Below are positions 1-12,998 of a DNA stretch of 64,000 nucleotides, piece after piece. A program made the position numbers and the translations under genes. The notes beneath the pieces were generated by a model. It did not search any database. It worked only from the letters and a program-made list of their open reading frames with translations, and was not told the DNA's origin. Location: contig JAESIW010000193.1 of the NCBI GenBank assembly GCA_016802295.1, forward strand, positions 189,072 to 253,071, given 5' to 3'. This DNA is from Brachionus rotundiformis (lineage: Eukaryota; Rotifera; Eurotatoria; Ploima; Brachionidae). Each line of letters opens with the position of its first letter. Within the stretch, counting starts at the first letter, position 1.

Positions 1-711
1 ACTGACATTTTATACGCTGCAGAAGCATTGAATTTATTGTCAAACAAAACTAAAGAAATAAAGATTAAAATCTCCAGTTTGAGTCGCCAAGATTTAATTA
101 AACCAAAAGCTCTGTTAAAATATATTCATGAAGATCATGATTTATTTGAATATCCGATACCATTAGTTAAAAACTGTACTAGTTTTGGGAAATCATCAAA
201 AAATGATGTATGCTTGGCAAATGATATTATTCAGTGCAAGCATTTATCCGATAAACATGCTACTATTTTTTATGATTTTTGTACAAATAAGTTCGAGATT
301 TTAAATTACAGTGAACACGGAACTAGAGTCGATTATGTAAACTTAGGTTTTGAACTTGATCAATTTGAAAAACAGCCTTTTGAAGATGATTACACAGCTT
401 TTGAAGGTTCGATAGAGTTAAAACATGGAAGTTTAATACAGTTGGGTTGTTTTAAATTTTTATTCGTTATAATTGATTATGACTACAGTTACAAATTAAA
501 TCAAAAAGATGAAGCTTACTATAAATTAAGACAAGAAAAAAGAAGAAAACTTAACACAAAAAATGCTACTAAAAAATTAGTCAAAACCAATATATTAAAA
601 AAGCTTGAACAGATAAAAAAAATGAATGAATGGAAATCAGTTATTGATCAAGAAACAACAGACTTGCAAAAATTCATCAATAATTCAAACAAAAAAAATT
701 TAATTATTTAA
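1..711 (+). CDS. PHF12: PHF12-like protein, C-terminal FHA region (5' truncated by window edge)
   Basis: The frame is open from base 1, so this is the last exon of a longer gene. The visible ~236 residues contain a divergent FHA-type phosphothreonine-binding fold: a G-K-S-S-K-N-D-V-C-L strand, then S-D-K-H-A-T-I-F-Y-D, then the L-N-Y-S-E-H-G-T-R-V-D signature, and a later H-G-S-L-I-Q-L-G-C strand. Order and wording match the C-terminal FHA domain of PHF12 (Pf1), a PHD-finger subunit of a SIN3/HDAC corepressor complex in the nucleus. The PHD fingers and SIN3-interacting region would lie outside the window. A basic Lys-rich tail ends at TAA 709-711. The orthology call is from recognition of the FHA segment only; the family role is established knowledge. 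Confidence 0.8.
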   Translation, partial: TDILYAAEALNLLSNKTKEIKIKISSLSRQDLIKPKALLKYIHEDHDLFEYPIPLVKNCTSFGKSSKNDVCLANDIIQCKHLSDKHATIFYDFCTNKFEILNYSEHGTRVDYVNLGFELDQFEKQPFEDDYTAFEGSIELKHGSLIQLGCFKFLFVIIDYDYSYKLNQKDEAYYKLRQEKRRKLNTKNATKKLVKTNILKKLEQIKKMNEWKSVIDQETTDLQKFINNSNKKNLII

Positions 712-1989
712 ATTCTTTATATAGATAGACATGTTCCTTAAATATTTCTAGTCATACTTAATTTTTTCAAAAAAAAGTTATTAACTCAATATGTTTTAAT
801 TTCTTAAATCTTGTTTTACTTGGTCCGTCAATTCTTTGGTTTAAAAATATTAGATATATTGTTTTGTATATCATATTCAATAAAAGATTTGTATGAATAT
901 TAAAATTTTTTTGAAAATTCAATTGAATAAAAAATATATATACTTTATATTTACATGATAAAATAAACTTTGATTATAGTTCAGACTTAGAATGTATTAA
1001 CCGAATTTTGCTCTTTAAATTATAAAAATACTATTTTTCGATGGTTTAAATTTAAAAATCAATTAAATAATTAAATTACATAATTGATAAATTAATTTTT
1101 ATTTTATTACTAATTAATTATTTTAATTAAACTTGGAAAAATTGACAAAATGAAGTTTATTATCAATTTAAAGTGATCATAGTCAGAAATTATTTTAAAA
1201 AAAATGGGTTTTTAAATATTTTCAGACTAAGAAAATTACATTTTAAGAGTAATCGTTCAATTTAAATTTAATTTTTTATGTCTTATAATTTCTGCAAAAA
1301 TTTTACGGATGCATAATTATACCAATACTTGGCTATGGCTTAACATACCTTGCTTCACATTAAAATTTTTATCTGCATTAAATTTTTTAATTAAAATGAA
1401 TCTAAGATATTTTAAAAAAATTTTGAGGATGTTCATTTTAATTAGATCATAAACTTCAATATGAACTTCAAAAAATTATAAATCGTAACATCATCTTGAA
1501 TGATACTTTTATAAATATATTTATTAATAAAATATTATAGTATTTTTAACCTTAAAATTATTATCTAACAACTATTGATTATTTATCGAGTTTAAGAGTA
1601 ATTTTTTTAGTTTTTGAATAAAAAAAAATGAAAATAAAATATTTCATAAAAATTTATTAAACGAAAATAATTTAATGTAACACGTAAGTGGTGATCGAAT
1701 AAATAAACAATTTAAAGACTTTTAACCTCAACCAAATCACTTTTTAAAGAAAAGACTAGAATCAAGCTATTAAAACTAAATGCGATACTTTCATTTTTAT
1801 CCTAAAAAGGTTTACAAATTTGGAAATTTTGAGATGCAAACCATTTATACCTTAAAAAATTTTCGTCAAAGTTTATAAAATCAAAAATATTTTCTTTTTT
1901 GGAAATATTTGACAAAATTAGGGTTAAAATAAGACTTTATGTAGAATATGTTTTAAATAATAGAAAAAATATTATTAAAATGTTATTTG
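712..1989. other. AT-rich spacer between convergent genes
   Basis: About 1.3 kb of A/T-rich sequence between the 3' ends of the PHF12-like gene and the Rab14 gene. It must hold both 3' UTRs (several AATAAA-like hexamers on both strands). I see no further coding potential, RNA gene or structured repeat. Confidence 0.5.
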
Positions 1990-2747
1990 TTAACAAGAAC
2001 ATTGACTATCTGAAGTTTTTACTTCATTTTGTGCAGGTTTTGGTAAAGGTTGCTTTGGTTGAACTCCAGTTTCAGCAGCATTCAAATCCAAGCTTAACAA
2101 ATAAATTGATTAAAAAAAATACAATGATTAATTTAAAATAAGAACCTTCCGTCAAGAATATTTTGATAAATTTTTTTAGCTGTTTCCAGGAATGCTTCTT
2201 CGACATTTTGACCGCTTTAAAGAGAATTAAAATAAAGAAGAACTTTTAAAAACGTTTTTTAATACGTTTTTGCACTAGTTTCCAAAAAAAGCAGCCCGTT
2301 TTCATCAGCAAATTGTTTTGCCTCTTCGTATGAGACATCTCGTTGGGCCTCTAAATCTCCTTTATTACCAATTAGATAAATCACAGTGTTAGGATGTGTA
2401 AGACTTCGTGCATCAGTTAGCCAAGAGCTTAAATGATTATAAGTACTTCTTCTTGTAATATCGTAAACCATGAGAGCACCAGCTGCTCCTCTGTAATAAC
2501 TTCTAGTTACTGCTCGGAATCGTTCTTGTCCTGCTGTGTCCCATATTTGAAGCTTGATTTTTTGACCAGATACTTCGATTATTCTAGTTCCAAATTCAAC
2601 TCCAATCGTGTGTGGACAATCTGCCATAAATTTTTTTTCAGTAAATTGATGCAATAAACAAGATTTTCCTACACCCATATCACCAATAATTATATATTTG
2701 AAAATATATGTGTAATTATATGGTCCATTGTTATTAGGATTCGACAT
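1990..2747 (-). CDS. RAB14: Rab14 small GTPase (3 exons)
   Basis: Exons 2747-2266, 2214-2146 and 2092-1990 join in phase to give 217 residues. Introns are 51 and 53 nt. The P-loop G-D-M-G-V-G-K-S, switch I (H-T-I-G-V-E-F), W-D-T-A-G-Q-E, N-K-x-D and E-T-S-A-K motifs are all present, and the sequence is nearly identical to animal Rab14 through the G domain. The C-terminus ends Cys-Ser-Cys, a double-geranylgeranylation signal. Rab14 works in endosome/TGN to plasma-membrane recycling. I chose the second in-frame ATG because it gives the short N-terminus typical of Rab14, followed by P-Y-N-Y-T-Y-I-F; a start at 2789 would add 14 unconserved residues. In the N-K-x-D motif it reads N-K-G-D where vertebrate Rab14 has N-K-A-D. 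Confidence 0.97.
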
Positions 2748-3988
2748 ATTTGAACTTATTCGGCAAAAAAACAAGCAATAAACAAACAAAATCTTATCGA
2801 CTTAAACGAGTTTTTTCGCTTTTTGAATTTCAATAATTGAAAAAAAATTAATCTCAATCTAAATTAAAAAATTCTTATCTGTTCATTTTACGGTATTTTA
2901 AATGATTTGTCTAGACTAAATACATTTCGATATACGCTAATTAATAGATTTGACACATTAAAAACTACGTGAAATTAGCCGCTAAAGCTGAGTTGTATAA
3001 AAAACATTTCAAAAAGGAAAAAAATATTCAAAAATGATGAAAATTCAATTAGTGTGTAATCTAATATAAATACTAATTGTTGATGACTGAAAGAACGGAG
3101 TTCAATTTTGTTGGCTTGATAATTAAAAGTTCAACTAATTTCCTAATAACTAATGTAAATTCACATTCATTTAACATAAAACTCATGATAAATATTATGA
3201 TTAAATTGCATTATATTATGACTATTATGCGAATTAAATAAAAATAAAGTTTATGACTAAATTTGTGCACATAGTTAGATTAAATCCGAAATTTAGCGTT
3301 TTAAGGTTTTCTGAATGTAGAAACTATATGTAATGATTAAATTATGCCATCGTCATCTGAAAAATCTTAAAATAAAACCAATTGTTAAAATTATTCTAAA
3401 ATTATTTTTTTAGAAATATATCATTTGAATATAGTTGTAGGGAGGATATTTTTTAAATGGTTAAATTGCACCCTTTCTCCAGTTAACTTTCAAATAAATA
3501 AATTTTACTTCATAATTTGTCATTTAAACAGTTTGAAAAAAAAATCAAATTTTACTTAACAAAAGGTTTCTATTTTAAAGCAAACATTTTAGTATTTTAG
3601 GAAAATATATCACTATAATATTTTTATTTATTTATTTATTTCAAAATTAACTTTATTTTATTAGAATTATTCTAAGACAATTCTAAAATATTATTAATTT
3701 TAATTAATTTTCTTTATTCATTTTTTATCACAGCTGACCTAATGTTAAAATTAAAAAGTATTCTTTGAATTCAAATGATTATAAAAATTATATCTTAAAT
3801 TATTTAATCAGAATTTAAAATTTAAAAGTCAATATATTTTACTTGTCTAAAAAATAATAAATTCATCTTTGATGTGTTTTATTTTAAAGAAGAAAATAAT
3901 TTTAATATTTTAATTTTTAAATTCCAATCTCATAAAAACCCAATATAAAAGAATGATATAAAATCACTTTGCAGTTTTCGAAGAAATA
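2748..3988. other. AT-rich spacer between divergent genes
   Basis: About 1.2 kb between the divergent starts of Rab14 (-) and the GalNAc-transferase (+). It should contain both promoters, but no recognisable TATA-INR arrangement stands out from the general A/T background. No coding potential is seen. Confidence 0.45.
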
Positions 3989-6252
3989 ATGAGAAAAACT
4001 AAAAATCAAATATTTAAAATATCTGTTATCGTTTTATTACTTTACTCTTTTTATTCAATTTTTTATTCAAAGAGAAAAGTTCTTTTTAATAAAAACTTGA
4101 AAAATGAAGTGCCAAATGATGAAGCAGATAACTTTCGCTTTTTAAACGGAAATGCTAGAGTAAAATTTAATTTTAATGATGTTGAATAATATAAAGATAT
4201 AATTCAAAGGATTTTAAACAAAATAATAATATCATAAATAATAAAAAAGATAATGATAATAATGGAATTGAAATAAAAAAAAAATGGGAAGATAATTTCA
4301 AAAATATTGTCAATCTTGGAAAAAAAAACGAAAAAAAAGACTGGCATAACTATAATCAGATAGCGCTCGAACTTCAAAGAGTTGGTCCTGGTGAACAAGG
4401 AGTAGGATTTGTTCTTGATTCCAAAGACGCCCGATCAAATTTAAAACAAACACTTTATTCTCAAAATGGTTTTAATGCATTAGTGAGCGATAAAATTTCA
4501 TTGGAAAGGTCTTTAACTGATATTCGACATACAGAGTAAATTAAGCTTAATTAAATTAAAAAATGACTAAAACTTTACCTTCTAAGGTGTAAAAAAAAAC
4601 TATACTTATCCAAATTACCAAAAGTAAGTGTTATTATTCCGTTTCATGACGAGCATTTCTCTGTTTTGTTACGAACAATCTACAGTATCATTAGGCGCAC
4701 CCCAGTTGAACTTCTAGAAGAAATTATTTTGGTTGATGATTTCAGTAAAAAAGGTATACAATAATTGAATGATGTAAATTATCTATATCATTACAATGTT
4801 TAAAGATTTTTTAAAGAAAAAACTTGATGATTACATATCAGAAAATTTTAATAATCTTGTAAAAATCATTCGTTTAACCAAACGAGAAGGATTGATCAGA
4901 ACAAGAATGGCTGGCGCACGTCTTGCTAAAGCTGAAATTTTGGTATTCTTTGATTCCCACATTGAATGTAACATAAATTGGCTTCCACCATTAATTGAAC
5001 CTATTGCTCTTAATTATACAACTGTTGTTTGCCCTTTAATTGACGTAATTAATGAAGAAAACTTTGCTTATACTGCTCAGGACAATGGCGCTAGAGGAGT
5101 GTTTGATTGGGACTTGTTATACAAGCGAATTCCACTAATAGATGAGTATAAGCGAAATCCAACAGAGCCATTTGAGTAAATTTTTCTTAAATAATAATAA
5201 TTAATAAATAAGTTTCAATTTCAAGGAGTCCAGTAATGGCAGGTGGATTATTTGCTATAAGTAGAAAATGGTTCTTTACATTTGACGGATATGATGAGGG
5301 GCTTGATGTGTGGGGAGGTGAGCAATATGAATTATCATTTAAAGTTTGGCAATGCGGAGGCAGAATAGTCGATGGTAAATTTAATTTTATATTTAAGATT
5401 TTAAATATTTTAATGAATTTTTAGCTCCTTGTTCCAGAGTTGGTCATATATATAGAAAATTTAATCCATTTGGGGCTTTTGGTGCTGGTGATTATGTTTC
5501 AAGGGTAATTTCGAAAGAAAAAATAAATTTTAATTAAATTTTATTTAATTTTTGAAAAAGAATCATAAGAGAGTAGCTGAAACATGGATGGGCGAATATA
5601 AAGAATATGTTTACAAACGATTGCCTCATATGAAAAATATTGATACAGGCAACCTGGAAAAACAAAAAGATATTAGGAATTCATTGAAATGTCAATCATT
5701 TAAATGGTTTATGGAAAATGTCGCACCTGATATGATAAATTACTATCCTCCAATCATACCCCAACCTTATGCTTATGGAGAAATCAGAAGTGTCGAGACA
5801 AATTTTTGCATTGACACAAAATTTAAGTCTTCAAAGAATAATTTTGGTCTTGAAGTTTGTCAGAGTTCGAATAAAGATATTGGAGGCGAACAAAATTTTG
5901 AGCTAACATGGCATAAAGATATCAGACCAAAATCTAGAAATGTGTGCTGGGACGTCAGCCGTAGTGAACCTGGCAGCCCGGTTTTGCTTTTTGAATGTCA
6001 TGGGATGCATGGAAATCAGGAATTTAAATATAATCCGGTAAGTAACGAATAAAAATTTTTGTATTTTTTTGAATTTGTTTTATTTTATAGAAAACTTTAC
6101 AAATAATTCATTCAATAAGCAGGCTTTGTTTGGATTCAAATAAGGAACGTAAAGAAATATTCATGAATAATTGTGATTCAAAATATAATAGTCAAAAATG
6201 GCAATTTGAATCTTTCAATTTGACGATGATAAATAATGATTTTAGATTATAG
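3989..6252 (+). CDS. Polypeptide N-acetylgalactosaminyltransferase, GALNT10-like (8 exons)
   Basis: Exons 3989-4159, 4210-4535, 4587-4753, 4806-5175, 5226-5374, 5425-5504, 5561-6037 and 6091-6252 join in phase to give 633 residues. Introns are 50-56 nt except the last (53). It is a Golgi type II membrane protein: short cytosolic N-terminus, one TM (residues ~9-25), Lys/Asn-rich stem, GT27 catalytic domain, then a C-terminal ricin-type lectin domain. Catalytic features: D-W-H-N-Y entry motif, G-P-G-E-Q-G, V-S-V-I-I-P-F-H, the metal-binding D-S-H triad, D-W-D-L-L-Y-K-R, and the Gal/GalNAc motif W-G-G-E-Q-Y-E. It would transfer GalNAc to Ser/Thr to start mucin-type O-glycans. Wording around the Y-K-R-I-P and E-S-P-V-M-A-G-G segments is closest to GALNT10; the exact paralogue is an inference. 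Confidence 0.95.
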
Positions 6253-6863
6253 ATTCAAATTATTTTCAAAAAATTATTTTCTATAGATAACGAGTTTTTT
6301 ATATTATAATTTAATACTAAAAAAAGTTTGCAATCAGTTAAATACAAAATATAAATAAAATCTAGTCTAATATTACAAAACATATCAAAACAAACTATTT
6401 TAGTAGATATGTTTTTTAGAAAAATAAAAGATAAATTTTGTTTAATATGAATAAATAATTGAAAAAGCGAATAATATAATATACGAAAAGTAAAAAAGAT
6501 TTGAATATGTCCTTCAGTATTTTATTAATTGAACCAAATTTTTGGTAAAAAAAGGTCAAAAATGTTGATTTTCATCTAATTAATGATTTTCTTGATGGAT
6601 TTTCAGTACAAATCAAAAAAATTAATTAATATTATTTTAATAAAAAAATATTTAAAATCTACCGGTTTCAGTTAAAATCTAATCTATTTAAAAAAAATAT
6701 TTCGTTTTATACAGTCAATTGTTTATGTTTAAAAAGATTGATTATAGTTTCCATTTAATATTAATATAGATTTTATAATAAATATTTGGAATATGGGATT
6801 TAATAAAATATAATACAAATTAAAATTCTCACTTTTCTTTCTTAGGAGATTTAACAAATTTTA
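6253..6863. other. AT-rich spacer between convergent genes
   Basis: About 600 bp between two convergent gene ends. Only A/T-rich 3'-UTR-like sequence is visible. Confidence 0.45.
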
Positions 6864-8323
6864 TTATTTTACAGGTTTTCTATAAATTTTATTTATCCTT
6901 CTAATTGATATTCTTTTAATTGTCTTGATTGTTAAAATTTTTGGTCTAATTGTAATTGTTTGAGTTGATTTCTCGGCTGAGAATAAATTTAAAGTTTTAG
7001 GAACACTTAATTCTCGAAAAGGTGTTTTAAACCGGCAATTTTCATTCAAAGAAGAAAAATCCTCGATAAGATCATCATCAAATTCAAAATTTACACTAGA
7101 AAAGCTCGAATTTCTTGTTTCATTTGATTGGATTGAGTCATTATTTGAGAAATTTGTATCTTTTTTGCAATTGTACAATGAATCCAAATCAGTACATAAA
7201 TTATTCATATCTTTTTTCAATCGGTTTATATGCTTAAGGGCTTCGTCTAAACTTTTGTCTACAGAATTTTGGGATTTTTTCGTTGGTGTACAAAGATGCT
7301 TATCTAAAAAAAAAATTCCTTTTTAATTGAGAAACAAAATTAATATCAAGTTATTAGATAAGATTCTTTTAAAACATATTCTTATTAATATTACTAAAAT
7401 ATTCATGAATCAAGATACAAAGTAAAATTGGTTCATTACCTGATAAATCTTCAACATCGACCATTTGGAAAATACTATTTTGAGGCTCAAACAGATCATC
7501 ATCATTAGAAAAGGTGTCGTTTTTATTATTTGAACAAAAATATGAATCAGCTTGTGAATTGTTTTTTGTGATACGATTACAATTGTTATAAGTTGGTTTA
7601 TTATCATTAATAATGTTTTTTTTCAGAGAGCCTAAATTTTTTCTTCGAGCGGAAAAATATAAATCAGTCGCTAAGTTAATATTTTTATCAGTCTTGTTGT
7701 ACTCTTTCGAAGAGTAAAAGCTTTCTATTGAATTAGAAGTATTAAATGATTTAAAATAAGGTTCTCCAGAAGATGAATTATTTTTTTTATCTAACTGAAA
7801 ACGACTCAAAAGCTTCTTATATTTAGAATCTTGACTTAAAAATTTCTTCAAATTGAAGCCGAAGCCTTCGCAAAATTTTATTTTTACATTAAGACTGTTC
7901 CTACTGACCCGTTTTTTTTTCGATGCCTTTTTACGCATAAATACTGAATTTTTGCAGCATATTGGAAGTGATTTACTTGGATTATTGGCTAACGATAAAT
8001 CTTTGTCATAACTTTTAATTTGATTATTATTATTATTATTGTTATTATTATAATTTAAAGTATTTTTAAATGATTGTGAGTTATAGTAATTCAAATTGAA
8101 CATTGATGCCCTAAACCATCGATATACTAAACAGCATCCTATTCCAATTCCAAAGCCTATCAGACAATAAATTGCTTCGTTGCGACGAACTGAAATAATT
8201 TTTTAAAATATCTTTAAATTTTATAGAAAAATGGCACTTACATTTAAAGACAAAAAATTGCTTTGCACAGATTGATGGAAAAGATATTACAATATGATAT
8301 AATCGATCTTCATGTCTTAACAT
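6864..8323 (-). CDS. Unrecognised single-pass membrane protein (3 exons)
   Basis: Exons 8323-8242, 8189-7440 and 7303-6864 join in phase to give 423 residues. Residues ~30-48 form a Gly/Ile-rich transmembrane helix (I-Y-C-L-I-G-F-G-I-G-I-G-C-C-L-V-Y) followed by W-F-R, so a signal-anchor is likely. After it come a poly-Asn run, a basic cluster (K-K-A-S-K-K-K-R), Ser/Asn-rich low-complexity sequence, then a short helical stretch ending in a basic C-terminus rich in Ile/Arg/Lys. I do not recognise the family. The small TM with glycines and cysteines followed by a long hydrophilic tail would suit an organelle outer-membrane anchor, but that is inference. The coding call rests on three exons with matching phases and preserved frame. 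Confidence 0.7.
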
Positions 8324-9614
8324 AATGTTTATCTATTAGATAGAATTAGAAAATTTTTTTATTACAAAGGATTTTGGTTTTTAAATGAATTGGTTTGCTT
8401 AAGGAGAAATGTTTTTTTCAAAATAGCGTTGTTTTCATTACATAAATGAAAGAGGAATATAATTTGCACCAATTGGTAGGATTAATCTAAAAAGAATTTA
8501 AACGCTTATTTTTTCCATGCATAATTTCCTTTGATTGATAAAAGATAATAATGCTTAACTTACTATTAATATATATGTAAATTCCATTTGATTATTTTGA
8601 AATAAGCAAATATTTGCAAAAAAATAACAAAAAATCTACAAAAAGAAGAAAACTTTGTATTATAACTATCTTGAATTATTAGATATTTTATTAAAAAATC
8701 AATACATTTCTAAAAAATCCCTCCATTGAATTATATTGATTTAAACCCTCCTGAGAAAATATTTGGATTAATTATATTAATTTTTATTTTTTTACTGTTT
8801 AAATTAATAAAAAATAATAAGATGAACTTAATATTCAATATTTTTATAATATAATGAATAAATTTTAATATTTTTAAATAATTATTATATAATTATTTGT
8901 GGAAATGTCAGAAAAGTTCTACGATAACCGAATTTTTACAAGAAATAATTATGATTTACTAAAAGAATTTTTATCTAAAGATGATAAAAATATTGATTAT
9001 ATTATTGAAAGATAAGTTATGATCATACTTAAAATTCGTAGATATTTTAATATTTTATGTAAGACTCAGACAAATTCAATTATTTGTTCAATCATTTTAT
9101 TGAAGTTTTTTATAATTTTAGAACTAAAGATTCTGAATGAGCTATTTTAAAATAAATGGTCAAATTTCTTAATGTAAATCAATCAGTTAAAATTAATATT
9201 AAAATTTTAAAGACTATAATTGATAAACTGTATAGCAAATTTTATTTTAATTGAAAAACTCGAGACATTACTCACGAGATCTATTTTCAGTTTCTTTTCT
9301 TGAATTTTTTTTAATTAGAAAAATATGCTTAAAACTTTTATTTATTAGAAAAAAATATCAGTCAAAGGAAGTAAAAACTAAAATAATAAGAATAAATCTA
9401 GATTGTTTAAAGATATGTATCCTGATTTCTCTTAAAAAGAGTAAATTAATAAATAAAATTTTTTTACAAAAATAAAATGTATATTTTCGAGGGATAAGAT
9501 ATAGGGTTTAAAAATAAGATTAATTTTTTCAACGGTTCAAATATCTCTTCTACTAATAGCTAAATTAAATTGAAAATAATTTTTCAATTGATGAAAGAAA
9601 ATTAAATATTTTTA
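8324..9614. other. AT-rich spacer with a possible decayed coding fragment
   Basis: Mostly featureless. A short + strand reading frame begins with ATG near 8905 (M-S-E-K-F-Y-D-N-R) and stops at about 9015. Another frame near 9122-9300 shows Lys/Ile-rich coding-like sequence broken by stop codons, with T-K-D-S-E followed by TGA. These could be remains of one small gene, but nothing is recognisable. Confidence 0.3.
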
Positions 9615-12453
9615 TTAATTGAATAAAAGCTGAGGATAATATTTCAATAAGCTGACCATGCTTGTATGATAAGATGTTGTAGTTCGCACTATTTTGAAAC
9701 GTTCTGCACGCTCAAAATTCGACTTTACCATTTCATAATATTCGCCATCAGACAATACCAAAGATTTTAATTTCGAACACTTTAACCTTGAAAATAAACT
9801 CTTTAAATTGAAATTATTAAAAATTTATTCTTTAAGTTATTTTTGAATTAATTTTTAATGCTAGTTGATATTCTGAAAAAAAATATACTATTTACCTAAC
9901 ATGGTCAATAAATTTTCGACTATTTTCATTAAAACGTATAGTCTCAGGATCCCATTGTATTTCCAATCGTTCTAAATTTGAACAATTTATTGCAAACGAT
10001 TCGATTATTTGATCGACATGAATTCGCGTAGCAATTTTTTTAAACCATCCGAGAGGTGTTCCCATTACCACGATTCTAATATAACAATTATTTTTAGCTT
10101 ATAATTAACCAAGATAAAAGTTCAAAAAAAAATTTTGTTAAATTAAAATCAATATTTAGATTTTTTGAATTTGAATAAGAAATAATGATTGTCTACCTTA
10201 TATTTTTCATATGTTTGATAGAACTGATCCAAAATTGCTCGGTAATTTTAACGTTTCCAGTATACATGAAACCTTTCAACTGATTCCCATAAATTTTTAA
10301 AAAATCGAAGACTTCTTCTGAGTTTAAATTAACTGTATTGCTAATATCCAAAGCTTCCAATTTTGAAACTTTTTTATTTTTAATCATTGCCAAAAATACC
10401 TTCAATTAAAAAATTAGAAAATTAAATAAAAATTCAAATTAAACAGAATCTAACTTGATCAGTGAAACCATCACAGTAAGCAACAGAAAGATACCTTAAA
10501 TTTGGAGATTCATTTAACATTAAATTTAAGGCTTCTTCTCCAACGTCAGTCGAACTTAAATCTAATTCATCTAAAATTGTATTCTGCCATTCAACTTGAA
10601 GAATTGCTGAACTTTCTATGGCAGTATTTTGTAGAAGCAATGATCTTAATTTCTTACATCTATCCAAAAGTGTCTTAAGAGAATATCCTTTATAGCGTGA
10701 ACAAAAATTCAGTGCTATACATTCTAGGTGAATGCAACCTGATGCAATTGACTCAATGTGATTATCGTCAATGAAGGTGATTCCATAAAGATTAATGACC
10801 TTTAAAACGAAAAAAATCAAAATTATTTAGTTTTGTGTTTATAAGGCTTATTGCTGATTTATCTTTTGAAACTTAATTTTAAAATTCTGATAAATTTTAA
10901 AGCATTGCTTTTTATTAATTTTATTTAATTGTAGTTTATGTATTTTATCTAATTAATGATAATTTTTAAAATTACTTTTAAATTTGGTGTATATGATTTA
11001 ATTTTTCCAATGTTAATGGTTTCATATGTTTCATCTGGATCATTGCTTGTTTCAAGTGTTCCTTTAAATATGAATAAAATGAATTAGCTATAATTATTAA
11101 ATAAGTTATCGATGTTTTGAAATTTTCTATCTAAAGTAATACAATATTTTTTAAAATATTTTCTGCTTAAAATATATTGTCAAAATTGTAACAATATAAG
11201 CTTTAACACGACTTGGAGAAATTAGGTTATAATAATAAAAAGCTTTTTGAGGCCTTATGAAAAACATAATGAATAGTACTAAAATATCAATTGTATTCAT
11301 TCTTTTAATTTATATATAGAGGATTTTAATATGCTTTAATTTTTTCAGCAACCTTTTATCGACACAGATTGTATTTTTTTTTTAAAATTCACAATCACTA
11401 ATTAATTTTTTGAAATAGCACTTACTAAGTGCATGTTTTTTTTCTTTAAATAAATTAATAAATTGAATATTTTGTCACAAAAAATATATATGTACAAAAT
11501 ATTTGTTAAATTTTTAAAATAAATATTAAAAGAATATAAATAAAGAAATGTATTAATTTTTTCATTCCTAGCTATATCATTTCATGATTCTAATTACAGG
11601 AATTTATTTTGATTTATGAAAATTTATTTTCGTTTAAACATTTTCAATTATTCAACTTACCAATTAAATGCAATATTTCAAGAGAAGATAAAAATGAATA
11701 TATTCTTCTCATAAAACCTTCCAAAAAAATAACCTCTGAGAGACATATTGTCATCATTTTCAAGTTACATGGAAATGCATTTAAGTCATTGAAGTCTTGT
11801 AATTGCATGGCAGCACTGAAATCAAGCGTTAAAAATTTTAAGTTGATACATTTGTTCGCTAGTTCATGAAAAAAACTTGAAGTTATAAAATCGATCGGTA
11901 ATTCAATATATTCTAGATGAGTATTGAAACGGTGACTAATTAGATACATAAAATGATCAAAATTTCGTATCGATATTGAATCTTTGTATTCAGGTCGTAA
12001 TTTTAAAGCGCGCCATAATTTTGGATTTTGACTTAAATTTCGCCAATGCTTACATACCAGAGCACATTTGGTTATGTCATGATGATTTAAAAATGAAAAT
12101 ATACGAAGCAATAACTTTTCTGGTAATGAATTGATATCTTTCTTAAATTTAAACAAAATTAGTTAGATGTTAACTAGGTAAAATTGGCCATCCAAACAAA
12201 ATGTTTTAAAAAAGTGTTAAATTATTTCCAATTTGTTTAGATTTCCAATAAAAATTAATTTTTTTACAATTTTTAATTTAATTATATTTTGAGAATTTTG
12301 AGTAAATTTATTTAAAGTTGAAGCCATGGTTTTGGATTTAGACTCTTTTCCTAAATTTTTTTCTGAATAATTTTTATTTACATCAGGAAATTCTTGTTCC
12401 TTAGTTTTAAATAAAAAATTATCAGTTGATGACTGATCGTTAAATGATGGCAT
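9615..12453 (-). CDS. F-box and leucine-rich repeat protein (at least 7 exons)
   Basis: Exons 12453-12268, 12141-11661, 11061-10976, 10799-10455, 10399-10197, 10075-9896 and 9786-9615 join in phase to give 550 residues. The F-box is at residues ~64-105 (L-P-E-K-L-L-L-R-I-F-S-F-L, then A-L-V-C-K-H-W and P-K-L-W). It is followed by LRR-type repeats with phrases such as N-L-K-F-L-T-L-D, L-E-I-L-H-L-I-G, L-D-E-L-D-L-S-S-T-D and L-E-A-L-D-I-S. Such proteins are substrate receptors of SCF ubiquitin ligases: the F-box binds SKP1 and the repeats bind the target. The intron 11062-11660 is unusually long (~600 nt) for this window. The exon 4 to 5 donor is GTTAGA, weaker than its neighbours. I cannot name the orthologue with confidence. 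An upstream exon may extend the N-terminus (see 12746-12998). Confidence 0.88.
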
Positions 12454-12745
12454 ATTTGCTTTGAATCCTTTAATAGTTAGATCGAATTAGAATGATTCTA
12501 TTAAATTTAACATTATTATTCATTTAAATAACAAAAAGGTAGAATAATCCTATGAAATATAGTCTATATATATTAATGTATCGAATGAGAATATTTTACA
12601 TGTAATCTTCTTGAATTCTTGATCACCTTAATCCAAAAAATTATGAATTAAATCCGATTTTGGGATTAAGTGATGCTGAGCTTAAAACTTATTATGACTA
12701 GAATATTATATAAAAAATATATTAAAAGATTGAATAAACTTACAC

Positions 12746-12998
12746 TAGGATATTTAATTTCAAAAGAGTTGCTAGCAATCTCAGTTTGGTTAAAATCCAA
12801 CTGATCGTTAGCTTCCTTTCCGAATTCTTCTTGATTTTCTTTAAGAATTTTCAATAATTTTGAGCTAATTTTTGGATTTGAACCGTCAGGAATATCAAAA
12901 GATTTTTTTCGCGCTTTAGCGCCTTTTGTATTTGTGTTGATATCTTGATTCTGCATTTGAATCATTGAATTCAATGCTAAACCTGAAAAATCTGCCAT
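12746..12998 (-). CDS. Probable 5' exon of the F-box gene, or a small separate gene
   Basis: An ATG at 12998 opens a charged frame (M-A-D-F-S-G-L-A-L-N, then K-A-R-K-K-S-F-D-I and K-L-L-K-I-L-K-E-N-Q). Just upstream (13032-13045) is a T-rich tract ending in AG, so this looks like an exon accepted by cis- or trans-splicing. Two overlapping donors exist. GTGTAA after 12746 leaves phase 1 and joins in frame to the acceptor before 12467, adding 91 residues ahead of the F-box protein's first internal Met. GTAAGT after 12744 leads into early stops at every nearby acceptor. I favour the first. Composition is hydrophilic and no domain is recognised. Confidence 0.45.

Noticed and set aside
1899..2141. 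80-codon + strand frame
   Set aside because: Antisense to the Rab14 last exon and intron.
12650..12700. + strand peptide with L-S-D-A-E-L-K-T-Y-Y-D
   Set aside because: Short, no start codon or usable splice acceptor upstream, and it lies in the intron of the minus-strand F-box gene.
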